The notes beneath the pieces were generated by a model. It ran no database searches, had not been told where the DNA came from, and was given only the letters and a program-made list of their open reading frames with translations. A stretch of DNA of 64,000 bases from an uncultured Clostridia bacterium. Lineage in GTDB: Bacteria > Bacillota > Clostridia > Oscillospirales > CAG-272. Every line of letters starts with the position of its first letter. Position 1 is the first letter of the stretch. Location: positions 23,590 through 87,589 of the forward strand of contig CALWJT010000011.1 of assembly GCA_944381075.1 (NCBI GenBank), written 5' to 3'. Made by a program: the position numbers and the translations under genes. Positions 8,368 to 16,277 of this stretch are shown piece by piece.

Positions 8368-9255
8368 TTATTTGTTCCTGCTCAGAAGATACCCGGCAAA
8401 TTCGGTCAAAATTTCATGTCCCTCATAGACTTTGAGCGCCGAGACCGCCTTTTTCGTTATCTCTTCCGCATATGCGCGCGCCTTTTCCACGCTCATGAAG
8501 CTGAGGAACGTCGTTTTGCCCAGCACATCGTCCGCATGTGTTTTTTTGCCGAGCACCGCCTCATCCCCGACCGCGTCGAGGATGTCGTCCACAATCTGAA
8601 AAGCGAGTCCGATCCCCTCGGCATATGCCGAAGCGGCGGCGGCGCGCGGGTCCTCATCCGAAACAATGCCGGCTGCATAGCAGCCGAGACGCGCCGACGC
8701 CCGGATGAGCGCGCCGGTTTTTTTGGCGTGCATCGCAAGCAGCGTATCGAAGTCCGCTTTCTTTTTCTCACAGACAAGGTCGATCTGCTGTCCGCCCATC
8801 ATGCCCTCAGCGCCGGCCTCCCGCAGCAGCATCGCCGTCGCCGCAAGCACGGTCGCAGGCGGAAGATACGGATTGCGCGCGGCAAGCTCATAGCCGCGCG
8901 TAATCAGCGCGTCGCCCGCAAGAAGCGCGATATCCTCGCCGTATACGACATGGTTGGTTGGCCTTCCGCGGCGCAGCGCATCGTTGTCCATACATGGCAT
9001 ATCGTCATGAATCAGGGAGGAGGCATGGACGCATTCGATCGCACAGGCAAACGGAAGAGCCGCCTTCTCCTCGCCGCCGAACATGCGGCAGAATTCCAGA
9101 ACCAGAAACGGACGGATCCGCTTGCCGCCGGATGTCGCACTGTACCGCATCGCCTCGTAAAGCAGGGCCGTTCTTTCATCCGTGGTTTTTAAATAGTCCG
9201 GAAGCGCTGCGTCCACAAGCGCCGCGTCTTCCGCAAGCAAAGCCTCAATCTTCAT
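8368..9255 (-). CDS. ispA: farnesyl/geranylgeranyl diphosphate synthase
   Basis: Trans-prenyl diphosphate synthase of 295 aa, condensing IPP with allylic diphosphates to make FPP for undecaprenyl and quinone synthesis. The first Asp-rich motif is DDMPCMD (residues 84-90), typical of the bacterial FPP-synthase group with two residues inserted; the second is DDILD (223-227). The GGKRIRP substrate loop is at 43-49. The start overlaps the xseB stop (ATGA). It is the last gene of nusB-tsaD-like-xseA-xseB-ispA, a common clostridial order. Product chain length (C15 versus C20) is inferred. Confidence 0.93.
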   Translation of the reverse strand: MKIEALLAEDAALVDAALPDYLKTTDERTALLYEAMRYSATSGGKRIRPFLVLEFCRMFGGEEKAALPFACAIECVHASSLIHDDMPCMDNDALRRGRPTNHVVYGEDIALLAGDALITRGYELAARNPYLPPATVLAATAMLLREAGAEGMMGGQQIDLVCEKKKADFDTLLAMHAKKTGALIRASARLGCYAAGIVSDEDPRAAAASAYAEGIGLAFQIVDDILDAVGDEAVLGKKTHADDVLGKTTFLSFMSVEKARAYAEEITKKAVSALKVYEGHEILTEFAGYLLSRNK

Positions 9256-9494
9256 TCTCCTGCCGTTCCGGCGAAGTCCGCTTCCGCAACGGCTCCGTCG
9301 TCCTCCTTTTGAAGGATTTTCACCCGCTGCTCCGCATCGTCGAGCGCCTTCGTACAGAACTTGACAAGCCCTACACCCTCCTCGAAAAGCGCCAGCGACT
9401 GGTCCAGCATAGCGGTCCCGCTCTCCATCGAGCGGACGATCTCCTCAAGGCGGGCGAGCGCTGCCTCGAACGTCATTTCTTTTTTCTCAGCCAT
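9252..9494 (-). CDS. xseB: exodeoxyribonuclease VII small subunit
   Basis: 80-aa helical small subunit of exonuclease VII, which degrades single-stranded DNA with XseA. The family pattern is present: TFEAALARLEEIVRSME, then a LDQSLALFEEG hairpin. The start ATG at 9494 lies inside the end of xseA (8-base overlap), and the stop overlaps ispA by ATGA, so the three genes are translationally coupled. The frame is open further upstream but that part only shadows xseA. Confidence 0.95.
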   Translation of the reverse strand: MAEKKEMTFEAALARLEEIVRSMESGTAMLDQSLALFEEGVGLVKFCTKALDDAEQRVKILQKEDDGAVAEADFAGTAGE

Positions 9495-10749
9495 TGTGTT
9501 TCTCTCCCTGCAAAAAAGGTTTTTCCCTTGGATTTTTCTTTTCTTCCAGCATGACCTGATCGACTGTCGCATGGATCTGTCCGTCCGAAAGCATAACGGA
9601 AAGCCGCTCTCCCGGGGCAGCGTCGGCGGCGCGGCGCACGACGCTGCCGTCCTCGCTGAACACCGCTCCGTATCCGCGGGACAGCACCGCAAGCGGACTT
9701 AAAGTATCCAGCTTCGCCGCTTCCTTCATGAAATCCGCGCGCTTTGCCGCGAGGACCGCGCCCATCCTGTCGAAAAGAGCCCTCTCCTCCATTCCGAGCG
9801 CCAGACGCTTGTCATCGATCAGGACCCTTGGATTTTTCAGCACGCGCGCGCTCTCTGCCCGCGACAGGCGCTCGCGGTACAGCTTCAATCGACTCTCCAG
9901 AAGAAGCGTGAGCCGCGCGGTGACGTTGGACAGCTTGCGGACAAGCTCCCCCGTCTCGGGAACGGCAAGCTCCGCCGCCGCCGAAGGCGTCGGCGCACGC
10001 TTGTCGGCCGCAAAATCACAGAGCGTAAAGTCCGTCTCATGTCCGACAGCGGAAATGACAGGGATCCGGGACGCTGCGACGCGGCGCGCGAGCGTCTCGT
10101 CGTTGAACGCCCACAGATCCTCAAGCGAACCGCCTCCGCGTCCGAGAATGATAACGTCCACATTTCCCGCCCCGTTGAAATAGTCGAGTCCGCGCACAAG
10201 ATCCGGCGCCGCCTCTGCGCCCTGCACCAGCGCCGGATACAGGATCACCTCGGCAAGCGGGAACCGCCTGCCCAAAATATTGATGATATCGCGGATGGCG
10301 GCGCCGGTCGGAGACGTGATAACGCCGATGCGCGTCGGGATCTTCGGGAGCGGCTTTTTCTTCGAGAGGTCGAACAGTCCTTCCGCCTCAAGCTTTTTTT
10401 TCAGCTGCTCATAGGCGATATACAGAGCGCCGATGCCGTCCGGCTCCATGGTCTCCGCATAAATCTGATACTGCCCGTCGCGCGGGAAAACGCCGACGCG
10501 GCCGCCCACGATCACCCGCATCCCGTTTTCGGGCATAAATCTTAGCTTCACGGCGCTGCCGCGGAACATCACCGCCTTCACCGCGCCGCCCTCGTCCTTC
10601 AGAGAAAAATAAAAGTGTCCGGTTTTATAATGATTGGTAAAATTCGAGATCTCCCCTTTTACGAAAACGCGCATGAGGAGCTCGTCATGCTCCAGTACCA
10701 TTTTGATATATTCGTTGAGCTCGGAAACCGTTATGATCCTTTTCTCCAC
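9487..10749 (-). CDS. xseA: exodeoxyribonuclease VII large subunit
   Basis: 420-aa catalytic subunit of exonuclease VII. N-terminal OB-fold tRNA_anti-like domain (residues 1-100, starting ITVSELNEYIK), then the catalytic domain with GHETDFTLCDFAADKRAPTP (about residues 239-258), the conserved D.RAPTPSAAAE active-site region. Long charged helices follow (about 265-360). It overlaps xseB by 8 bases and starts 2 bases after the stop of the tsaD-like gene, so it is tightly in the operon. Confidence 0.96.
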   Translation of the reverse strand: MEKRIITVSELNEYIKMVLEHDELLMRVFVKGEISNFTNHYKTGHFYFSLKDEGGAVKAVMFRGSAVKLRFMPENGMRVIVGGRVGVFPRDGQYQIYAETMEPDGIGALYIAYEQLKKKLEAEGLFDLSKKKPLPKIPTRIGVITSPTGAAIRDIINILGRRFPLAEVILYPALVQGAEAAPDLVRGLDYFNGAGNVDVIILGRGGGSLEDLWAFNDETLARRVAASRIPVISAVGHETDFTLCDFAADKRAPTPSAAAELAVPETGELVRKLSNVTARLTLLLESRLKLYRERLSRAESARVLKNPRVLIDDKRLALGMEERALFDRMGAVLAAKRADFMKEAAKLDTLSPLAVLSRGYGAVFSEDGSVVRRAADAAPGERLSVMLSDGQIHATVDQVMLEEKKNPREKPFLQGEKHNG

Positions 10750-10751
10750 GT

Positions 10752-11684
10752 CTATCCTCTCTCCCTTTTCCGCTTTGCAAGCCCCAGATATGCAGTCCCT
10801 ACCGCATTATCGCTCGAAAGCGACGGTTCCGCAAACCAAACGTTGGAAAACGCCGCCGCTACCGCCGACCGTATCGCGGCGTTGCGCATGACGCCGCCGG
10901 CGTACAGGATCGGCAGGGCAGGATACTTTTCTCTTGCTGCCGCCGACATTTCAAGCACGGTCCGCTCGACAAAGCGCAGAGCAAACCGTGCGACATCGCA
11001 CGCCGGCGCCCCCTCGCGAAAGAGCTTCTGCGCCATATTCTCCGCGCCGGAGAGATTGCAGCTAAATCCCCTGACACATACATGCACCCTCGGCATGGAT
11101 GCCGATTCCGCCGCAAGGCGCTCCAGCGAACCGCCGCACGGGAACGAAAGCCCCAGCATCACGCCGACGCGGTCGATAAGCTGTCCAGCCGAAAGATCGA
11201 GCGTCGCGCCAAGAACGGACACGGCGAAGCCGAGCTCCCTGTCCGGCCGCACCAAAAGCAGCTCCGTCGTGCCTCCCGACAAGTGAAAGGCGAGAAATTC
11301 TTCCTCTCCGATCTTTTCATCCCCGCAGGAATGGACGGCCGCCATCAGGTGTCCCGCCTGATGGGAAAAACGGTAGACCGGAACGTCCAGCGCTGCGGCG
11401 ACGGATTCCGCAGCCGCCGCGCCGGCGAGGAAGCATGGCATATACGAGCCCTCCGCATCCCGCGGACGGGCACTGTATGCCACAGCATCCAGCCTCCCCA
11501 TCGGGGAAAGCGAGCGCATAAGCGCCGGCAGGTCCACCGTATGCAGAAAAAGCGCGTCGCTCTGCCGGAGCCCGCGCTCTCCCTTGCCTACCGATAAAAG
11601 CTTCCGCTGCTGCCGGAAGCCCGACTCCTCTGCAAGCGCTACCGAGGTGGTATAGTTGCTTGTATCGATGCCAAGCACCCTCAT
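10752..11684 (-). CDS. TsaD/Kae1-like M22-family protein
   Basis: 310-aa protein of the ASKHA fold Kae1/TsaD (peptidase M22) family. It begins VLGIDTSNYTTSVAL, the nucleotide-binding phosphate loop of the family. The metal-binding HxxxH pair is His108/His112 (FSHQAGH), and a second phosphate loop is HLSGGTTELL. True TsaD makes the t6A tRNA modification with TsaB/TsaE; this shorter, divergent version in the xse operon is likely a paralogue of unsettled role, a placement seen in many Clostridia. The start overlaps the nusB stop by ATGA. Confidence 0.8.
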   Translation of the reverse strand: MRVLGIDTSNYTTSVALAEESGFRQQRKLLSVGKGERGLRQSDALFLHTVDLPALMRSLSPMGRLDAVAYSARPRDAEGSYMPCFLAGAAAAESVAAALDVPVYRFSHQAGHLMAAVHSCGDEKIGEEEFLAFHLSGGTTELLLVRPDRELGFAVSVLGATLDLSAGQLIDRVGVMLGLSFPCGGSLERLAAESASMPRVHVCVRGFSCNLSGAENMAQKLFREGAPACDVARFALRFVERTVLEMSAAAREKYPALPILYAGGVMRNAAIRSAVAAAFSNVWFAEPSLSSDNAVGTAYLGLAKRKRERG

Positions 11685-12097
11685 GCCTTTGTTTCCCTTT
11701 CCCTGCTCGCAATCGCATTGAGGATCCCATTGATGAAGGCCGGCGCGTCGTCGCCGTCATAGAGCTTCGCCAGCTCTACCGCCTCGTTGATGGCGACCGG
11801 CGTCGGGACCTCCGTAAACAGCAGCTCATAGGTACACAGCCGCAGAATGGCAAGAGATATATGTGCGATCCGGTCCAGACTCCAGCCCTTGGCGTATGCG
11901 GAGATCTTTTCGTCAATGGAGGCCTTGTGGCTCACGGCGCCGAGGAAAAGCTCCCTTGCGAAGTCGTTATACGGGAGCTCGCACTCCTCGCACGTCGCCG
12001 CAAAAAAGTCCTCCGCGGGCATTTCTAAATGAAAATCATAGCTGTAAAGCGTCTTTACCGCGCATTCTCTTGCGGCACGCCTTGAAATCGCTGCCAT
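11681..12097 (-). CDS. nusB: transcription antitermination factor NusB
   Basis: 138-aa all-helical RNA-binding factor that pairs with NusE (S10) on boxA of rRNA leaders. Family features: SRRAARECAVKTLY at the N-terminus, IAHISLAILRLCTYELLF and PVAINEAVELAKLY, then FINGILNAI. I chose the ATG at 12097 (GGAAGGGAT site upstream) over an upstream in-frame ATG that would add 16 residues not typical of NusB. First gene of the five-gene operon ending in ispA. Confidence 0.95.
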   Translation of the reverse strand: MAAISRRAARECAVKTLYSYDFHLEMPAEDFFAATCEECELPYNDFARELFLGAVSHKASIDEKISAYAKGWSLDRIAHISLAILRLCTYELLFTEVPTPVAINEAVELAKLYDGDDAPAFINGILNAIASRERETKA

Positions 12098-12167
12098 ATA
12101 TGATCCCTTCCGGCAAAAAGCAGATTTGCGCAGATCCATGCGCACTTAAGTCCTATATTGCAGATTC

Positions 12168-12196
12168 ATTATACCGCCAACACAGGAAAAAGTCAA
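12168..12196 (-). promoter_or_regulatory. promoter of the nusB-ispA operon
   Basis: Minus strand TTGACT, 17-base spacer, TATAAT. It lies between the acpP terminator and nusB. Confidence 0.75.
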
Positions 12197-12216
12197 TATC
12201 TCTCACCTGCGCCGCC

Positions 12217-12245
12217 AAAAAAAGGACGCCGTCGGTACGGCGTCC
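12217..12245 (-). terminator. acpP terminator
   Basis: Minus strand: GGACGCCGT, loop ACCG, ACGGCGTCC followed by seven T residues. It begins 6 bases after the acpP stop. Confidence 0.85.
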
Positions 12246-12250
12246 CTCGG

Positions 12251-12481
12251 TTATTCCTGTTGATTGTTCTCGATATATCTTGCCACATCTCCGACGGTTT
12301 TGAATGTTGCGATCACATCGTCCGGAACGACGACGCCGTACTCCTGCTCGATGGTCATCAGCATCTCCACCACGTCGAGAGAATCCGCACCCAGATCGTC
12401 GACGATGTTCGTCTCCTCCGTAATGCTGTTGATATCCACTCTCAGTTGTTTTGAAAGTATTTCCTTTACCGCCTCAAGCAT
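12251..12481 (-). CDS. acpP: acyl carrier protein
   Basis: 76-aa acidic carrier of fatty-acid synthesis intermediates. Ser34 in DDLGADSLDVVEM is the 4'-phosphopantetheine attachment site. Length and sequence are standard. It stands alone here, with its own promoter and terminator, rather than in a fab cluster. GGAGGGAAGG lies just upstream of the start. A perfect inverted repeat overlaps its -10 box and start site, hinting at a dedicated regulator. Confidence 0.97.
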   Translation of the reverse strand: MLEAVKEILSKQLRVDINSITEETNIVDDLGADSLDVVEMLMTIEQEYGVVVPDDVIATFKTVGDVARYIENNQQE

Positions 12482-12508
12482 GTTTGCCTTCCCTCCTAAT
12501 TCGTATCA

Positions 12509-12524
12509 AATGGCTAACGCCATT
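12509..12524. promoter_or_regulatory. inverted repeat at the acpP transcription start
   Basis: AATGGC, 4-base spacer, GCCATT. It overlaps the end of the -10 box. It does not match the FapR or FabT consensus sites I know, so a regulatory role is inference from position only. Confidence 0.35.
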
Positions 12525-12550
12525 ATATACGAAGCATTTTCGATTTTCAA
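12522..12550 (-). promoter_or_regulatory. acpP promoter
   Basis: Minus strand TTGAAA, 17-base spacer, TATAAT, about 40 bases upstream of the acpP start. Confidence 0.8.
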
Positions 12551-12602
12551 GTACTTCGCAAAAATATTTTTTGTTTTCGTATTTTTGCCTCCCCGGACTT
12601 TG

Positions 12603-13127
12603 TTATGCCTCAAAGGTCTCCTCCCGCCTTTCCGCGTTTTCCCGTGCCGTCTTTTGCAGGACGGCCAGCATTTCATCATTCGGCTGGAACACAACCTCCG
12701 CCATCTGTCCGTTGAATTCAAACAAATAGGAATACGCGTCCTTCGGGCGAAGGATCTGGCAGTAATTGTATCGGATTTTCACACGGCCGAATTTTTCGGC
12801 AAATTCCATTCTCTGCGCTTTCGTCTTCGGCGTCTTGACAACAGCAAGCGCGGTCGTCAGAGAAACGTTGCAGGCATACATCATCTGGCGTCCCGTTCGT
12901 TTCATGACAATAAAATTTCCTTCTTCGTCAATGATGTAGGTAAACTCGGTAAATACATAGCGGAACAGCAGCTCAAAGCTCAAGACAAAGAAAAGCAGCG
13001 CGATGATCTCATAGACCGCCTTATACGGCACGTCAAGAAAAACCGTGGCAATCAGGATACAGCCAAGAAGAACGCAGGCCAAGGATATCATTTTCGCAGT
13101 CCCGTTTTTTTTCGGCGTATATCTCAT
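12603..13127 (-). CDS. small membrane protein of unknown function
   Basis: 174 aa from an ATG with GGGAGGA 6 bases upstream; an upstream in-frame ATG would add a 57-residue non-conserved stretch and was rejected. Two hydrophobic helices (about residues 12-32 and 37-57) form a hairpin, followed by a soluble domain rich in beta-type residues (FTYIIDEEGNFIVMKRT). This layout recalls PH-like or DUF-type membrane-hairpin proteins, but I do not recognise the family. Divergent from the operon at 13341. Confidence 0.7.
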   Translation of the reverse strand: MRYTPKKNGTAKMISLACVLLGCILIATVFLDVPYKAVYEIIALLFFVLSFELLFRYVFTEFTYIIDEEGNFIVMKRTGRQMMYACNVSLTTALAVVKTPKTKAQRMEFAEKFGRVKIRYNYCQILRPKDAYSYLFEFNGQMAEVVFQPNDEMLAVLQKTARENAERREETFEA

Positions 13128-13340
13128 AAATCCTCCCAATCTCAAAATATAGATAATAACAAGAATATTTCTGCCCGTCCGGTCGCGAAACGAAGCAGGA
13201 TAAGTGGCAAAAGAAAAAAAGCCGGCATAGAATGTAGCATGATAAGCGACCATCCGAATCGCCGGACTCCTCCGGCAGGAGAATCTTCCGCCGATCATAA
13301 AAATTTATTGTTCTGCCGTTTCAACGGCAAGGAGGTAACG

Positions 13341-13595
13341 ATGGAAATCAATCAAAAAATGCTCGATTCCCTGCTTTCCCTCAGCGACGAGGAGCTGAGA
13401 AACAAAGCGCGCCTTATCGCTTCCGCGATCGGCTTCGATGAAAGGATCGCCGCCGCGCAGACGGCCGATATTTCCAAGATCCGGACCATGCTGAAGCGGG
13501 CAGGCCCGGATGACATCAACCGGCTTATGGAAAACATTGGACGCGACAAGGCGGAAATCATTTTGAAAACGCTGGACGGAGGCGGTAAGGGATGA
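13341..13595 (+). CDS. conserved hypothetical, first of a three-gene operon
   Basis: 84 aa, soluble, mostly helical, no Cys. It reads as two short helical segments (LDSLLSLSDEELRNKARLIA and DINRLMENIGRDKAEIILKT). GGAGG sits 5 bases upstream of the ATG. Its stop overlaps the next start by ATGA. I recognise it only as a kind of small protein seen in clostridial genomes. Together with the two overlapping genes after it, it may form a small complex; the function is unknown. The frame is open far upstream but that part is antisense to acpP and the membrane gene. Confidence 0.7.
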   Translation: MEINQKMLDSLLSLSDEELRNKARLIASAIGFDERIAAAQTADISKIRTMLKRAGPDDINRLMENIGRDKAEIILKTLDGGGKG

Positions 13596-13984
13596 ATGGA
13601 GATTTCAGCTCCAAGCTCGACAAAATTCTTTCCAATCCGGCTATGATGGCACAGATCAAATCGCTTGCCGATACGATGACGGAAGCCGAAGAAGCGCCCG
13701 CCCCCTCTCCGGAAGCGGCGCCGGAGCCAGCAGAAACGCAGTCCTCTGCTCCAAGGGAAGAAGATCTGTCCGACCACCCGGCAGACGCCGGCGCGCCGTC
13801 CGAGGCGGCGCTGCCGGCCTCCCTTTCACCGGCTCCGGCGCTGGCCAGAAATCTGAAAAATACACGGGCACTGCTTTCGGCGCTCAAGCCGTACCTTGAC
13901 GACAAGAGGAAAGAAAAGGTCGATAAAATGCTGAGCATGATGCGGCTTGCCGAAATGGCCGGCTATTTCAAAAATCTCATGTAA
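13592..13984 (+). CDS. conserved hypothetical, second of three-gene operon
   Basis: 130 aa with three parts: an N-terminal helix (FSSKLDKILSNPAMMAQIKS), a Pro/Ala/Glu-rich disordered linker (about residues 32-82), and a C-terminal helical block (LLSALKPYLDDKRKEKVDKM) at about 93-112, then LAEMAGYFKNLM. The C-terminal block is the part I associate with unnamed clostridial proteins. No signal peptide or membrane helix. ATGA overlap with the gene before it; the stop is 4 bases before the next possible start. Confidence 0.7.
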   Translation: MNGDFSSKLDKILSNPAMMAQIKSLADTMTEAEEAPAPSPEAAPEPAETQSSAPREEDLSDHPADAGAPSEAALPASLSPAPALARNLKNTRALLSALKPYLDDKRKEKVDKMLSMMRLAEMAGYFKNLM

Positions 13985-13988
13985 GGGG

Positions 13989-14354
13989 GTGACAAACATT
14001 TACAGCCGAAGCTATGGTTCGATTGAATCCGACGCAAGGATAAGACCGAAAATCACGGTCCCGCCGGACTATCACGGAAGTATGTACGCACCGGAGAGAA
14101 AAGAGGAGCCTGCGCCGCCGCCTTCGGAAAAGCAGGAACCTGCGCCGTCAAGACGAGAACCGCCGGAAATGCCCGCGCAAAAGGCATCTTCCGAGCCAAA
14201 GCCGCAGGGACTTCTCGGAGGACTCGGCGGGCTGCTTGAAAAAATATCCGCCGAGGACCTACTGATGTTCGGACTGCTCCTCGCCATGCTCTTCGGCGAT
14301 TCCGGCGACAATCTGGCTCTGCTTGCCGTGATTTTGGCCATTATTCTTACTTAA
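13989..14354 (+). CDS. conserved hypothetical with hydrophobic C-terminus, third of operon; start uncertain
   Basis: About 118-121 aa. N-terminal Tyr/Ser segment (IYSRSYGSIESD), a PKITVPPDYHGSMY motif, a Pro/Glu/Lys-rich disordered linker, then LLGGLGGLLEKISAEDLLMF and a strongly hydrophobic tail that ends at the stop: a probable C-terminal membrane anchor. The GTG at 13989 overlaps its only possible ribosome binding site. An ATT at 13998 is ideally placed behind AAGGGGGTGA, so ATT may be the real start. An ATG at 13947 has no site and overlaps the previous gene. Function unknown; the tail-anchored layout and operon suggest it tethers the other two proteins. Confidence 0.65.
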   Translation: MTNIYSRSYGSIESDARIRPKITVPPDYHGSMYAPERKEEPAPPPSEKQEPAPSRREPPEMPAQKASSEPKPQGLLGGLGGLLEKISAEDLLMFGLLLAMLFGDSGDNLALLAVILAIILT

Positions 14355-14359
14355 ATCTC

Positions 14360-15127
14360 TTAATCGATCTGGAACATATAATCGCTGAACAAAAAATCCA
14401 AGTCCACGGACTCCACATCGATTTTCCATATCAGACGGCCGCCGCGGAACCGTGAAAAGGAATCCAGCATGCCGGTGGATTTGGAAAATACGACGTTGTC
14501 TACCGTCGAAATGGAAGGATATTCGATCGCGGCGCTGCAGACATCCCCCGTTTCCGAATATTCAAATATCTCGCATTCCGTATCGGCAAGGGCGCCAAAG
14601 TCCGGAAGCGGCGCTATTTTTTCAAAGGTATACCCGTCGGAAACGCTGTAATAGGTATTCGACGGTTCCGTAAAATCGATCACCTGGAGGCGAACGCCGT
14701 CACAGGTGACGATCCATTCCGTCTCATTTTCGCTATTGTACCGGTGGATCTTATACTTATCCGCAAACCGCCAGATTTCGTAGGTCCCGGATACCGGCAC
14801 CTCACCTTCCGCCGTTTCGTCGACGGATACCGACATTTTGATATAATAGCTGTCCCCATAGGGGATGTCGGCAAAGATCCTCTCAAAAACGGAGACTCCT
14901 CCCTCCAAAGCGGCAGCCTGCTGCTCGTTTGACGTATGCACCGGCAGGGGGAACTCCGTCTCTACAGAGGGATCCTGCGTTTCGTCAGGGACAGGGCCCG
15001 ATAAGCTGACAATGCCAAGCTTATCCATGGCAAACAGACAGAGCATGCAGACAAGCGAAAAGACAAGGAGCACAGACAGAACGGACAGCAGTGTCAGGAT
15101 ATTTTTGCCCGCTGTAATTTTTTTCAT
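14360..15127 (-). CDS. membrane-anchored exported protein of unknown function
   Basis: 255 aa from the ATG at 15127 (GGGAGG 7 bases upstream). One N-terminal transmembrane helix (about residues 10-34) followed by an acidic, extracytoplasmic domain with beta-rich stretches (YGDSYYIKMSVSVDETAEG, FADKYKIHRY). No lipobox, no catalytic motif recognised. The pattern 'TM anchor plus LolA/LppX-like beta sheet' is only a guess. It follows wecA by 29 bases and probably shares the trpS-wecA transcript, so a cell-envelope role is plausible. Confidence 0.7.
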   Translation of the reverse strand: MKKITAGKNILTLLSVLSVLLVFSLVCMLCLFAMDKLGIVSLSGPVPDETQDPSVETEFPLPVHTSNEQQAAALEGGVSVFERIFADIPYGDSYYIKMSVSVDETAEGEVPVSGTYEIWRFADKYKIHRYNSENETEWIVTCDGVRLQVIDFTEPSNTYYSVSDGYTFEKIAPLPDFGALADTECEIFEYSETGDVCSAAIEYPSISTVDNVVFSKSTGMLDSFSRFRGGRLIWKIDVESVDLDFLFSDYMFQID

Positions 15128-15156
15128 GGCATCGCCTCCCATTTCCGGCCGCTGCG

Positions 15157-16257
15157 TCAGCTTGTCCGTTTGGCATCCTCGATCGGCGCCGTTTCCTTTG
15201 GCGGCTTCTTTTTTCGGTCAAAAAGCTGCTTCCAGTGCTTGAGGACCTCCAAAAATATAAGATCCAGCAGCACCAGCAAAACCGACAAAAGCTTATAGCG
15301 CATAAATAGAATTGAAGCCACACAGAACATCGCGGAAGCACAGTAAATCGCAAGGACAGACCGTTTAGGCGAAAAGCCGTTGTCGATGAGCTTGTGATGC
15401 AGGTGAGAGCGGTCCGCCTTGAAGGGACTTTGTCCTTTCATCACCCTTCTGAAAAAGGCAACGATGGTATCCAAAAGAGGAAGCGCAAAGATGAGAGCCG
15501 GAACCACGATGGAGAAAAGCGCCTGCGCCTTGAACAGACCAAAGACAGAAATGCACGCCATAATATAGCCGATAAACATGGAGCCCGCGTCTCCCATAAA
15601 GATGACGGCACGGTTCGCATTGTACGGCAAAAAGCCAAGCACGGCGCCGCAGAGCGCGGCGGAGGCCACGATACATACCGTATTCCCCATGATAACGGAC
15701 GTGATGAGAAGTGCAAAGGACTCCAGCGCGGAGACCCCGCTCGCAAGGCCGTCAAGGCCATCGATCAAATTGACCGCGTTGATAATGAGGACCATCCAGA
15801 GAACGGTCACTGGAACGGAAAACGCGCCGAAAACGATGGTTTTATCAAAAATCGTGGTATATTCGATCGCGCCGCCGAAATACGCGGTAAAGGCGGAAAC
15901 TGCAATTTGCAGCATCAGCTTGAGCAGCGCCGGCATATCGTACATATCGTCAAGAACACCCACAAAGCAGATGCTCATTCCGCCGACAATCATCACAGCG
16001 ACGTTCTGTGGGATCGTCCCCAGCATCACAAGGGAAAAAAGGACCGTCGAGGCAAGAAAGCCCACAAGGATAGCCAGCCCTCCAAAGTACGGCACAGGCT
16101 CCTTGTGAAGCTTTCGCGCGCCGTCCGGACGGTCAAAGCATCCGCATTTGGCGGCAAGCTTGCCCGCAAGCGGCGTTGCCGCAAGCGATACAGCAAAAGC
16201 CGCGAGAATCGCAAGCAGGCAGAAAAGCGTTTCTGCCGAGAAAACAGAACTTAGCAT
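15157..16257 (-). CDS. undecaprenyl-phosphate GlcNAc-1-phosphate transferase (WecA/TagO family)
   Basis: 366-aa polytopic membrane enzyme of the MraY/WecA/TagO family. It transfers a sugar-1-phosphate from a UDP-sugar to undecaprenyl phosphate, starting teichoic-acid or polysaccharide synthesis. Key motifs: GVLDDMYDMP (Mg-binding Asp pair), NAVNLIDGLDGLASG (catalytic loop), GDAGSMFIGY, and the His-rich cytoplasmic loop SHLHHKL, diagnostic of WecA/TagO rather than MraY. About ten hydrophobic helices. The 35-residue C-terminal Lys-rich tail is cytoplasmic. It starts 20 bases after trpS. Confidence 0.92.
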   Translation of the reverse strand: MLSSVFSAETLFCLLAILAAFAVSLAATPLAGKLAAKCGCFDRPDGARKLHKEPVPYFGGLAILVGFLASTVLFSLVMLGTIPQNVAVMIVGGMSICFVGVLDDMYDMPALLKLMLQIAVSAFTAYFGGAIEYTTIFDKTIVFGAFSVPVTVLWMVLIINAVNLIDGLDGLASGVSALESFALLITSVIMGNTVCIVASAALCGAVLGFLPYNANRAVIFMGDAGSMFIGYIMACISVFGLFKAQALFSIVVPALIFALPLLDTIVAFFRRVMKGQSPFKADRSHLHHKLIDNGFSPKRSVLAIYCASAMFCVASILFMRYKLLSVLLVLLDLIFLEVLKHWKQLFDRKKKPPKETAPIEDAKRTS

Positions 16258-16277
16258 AAATTTATTTTATCCCCAAA

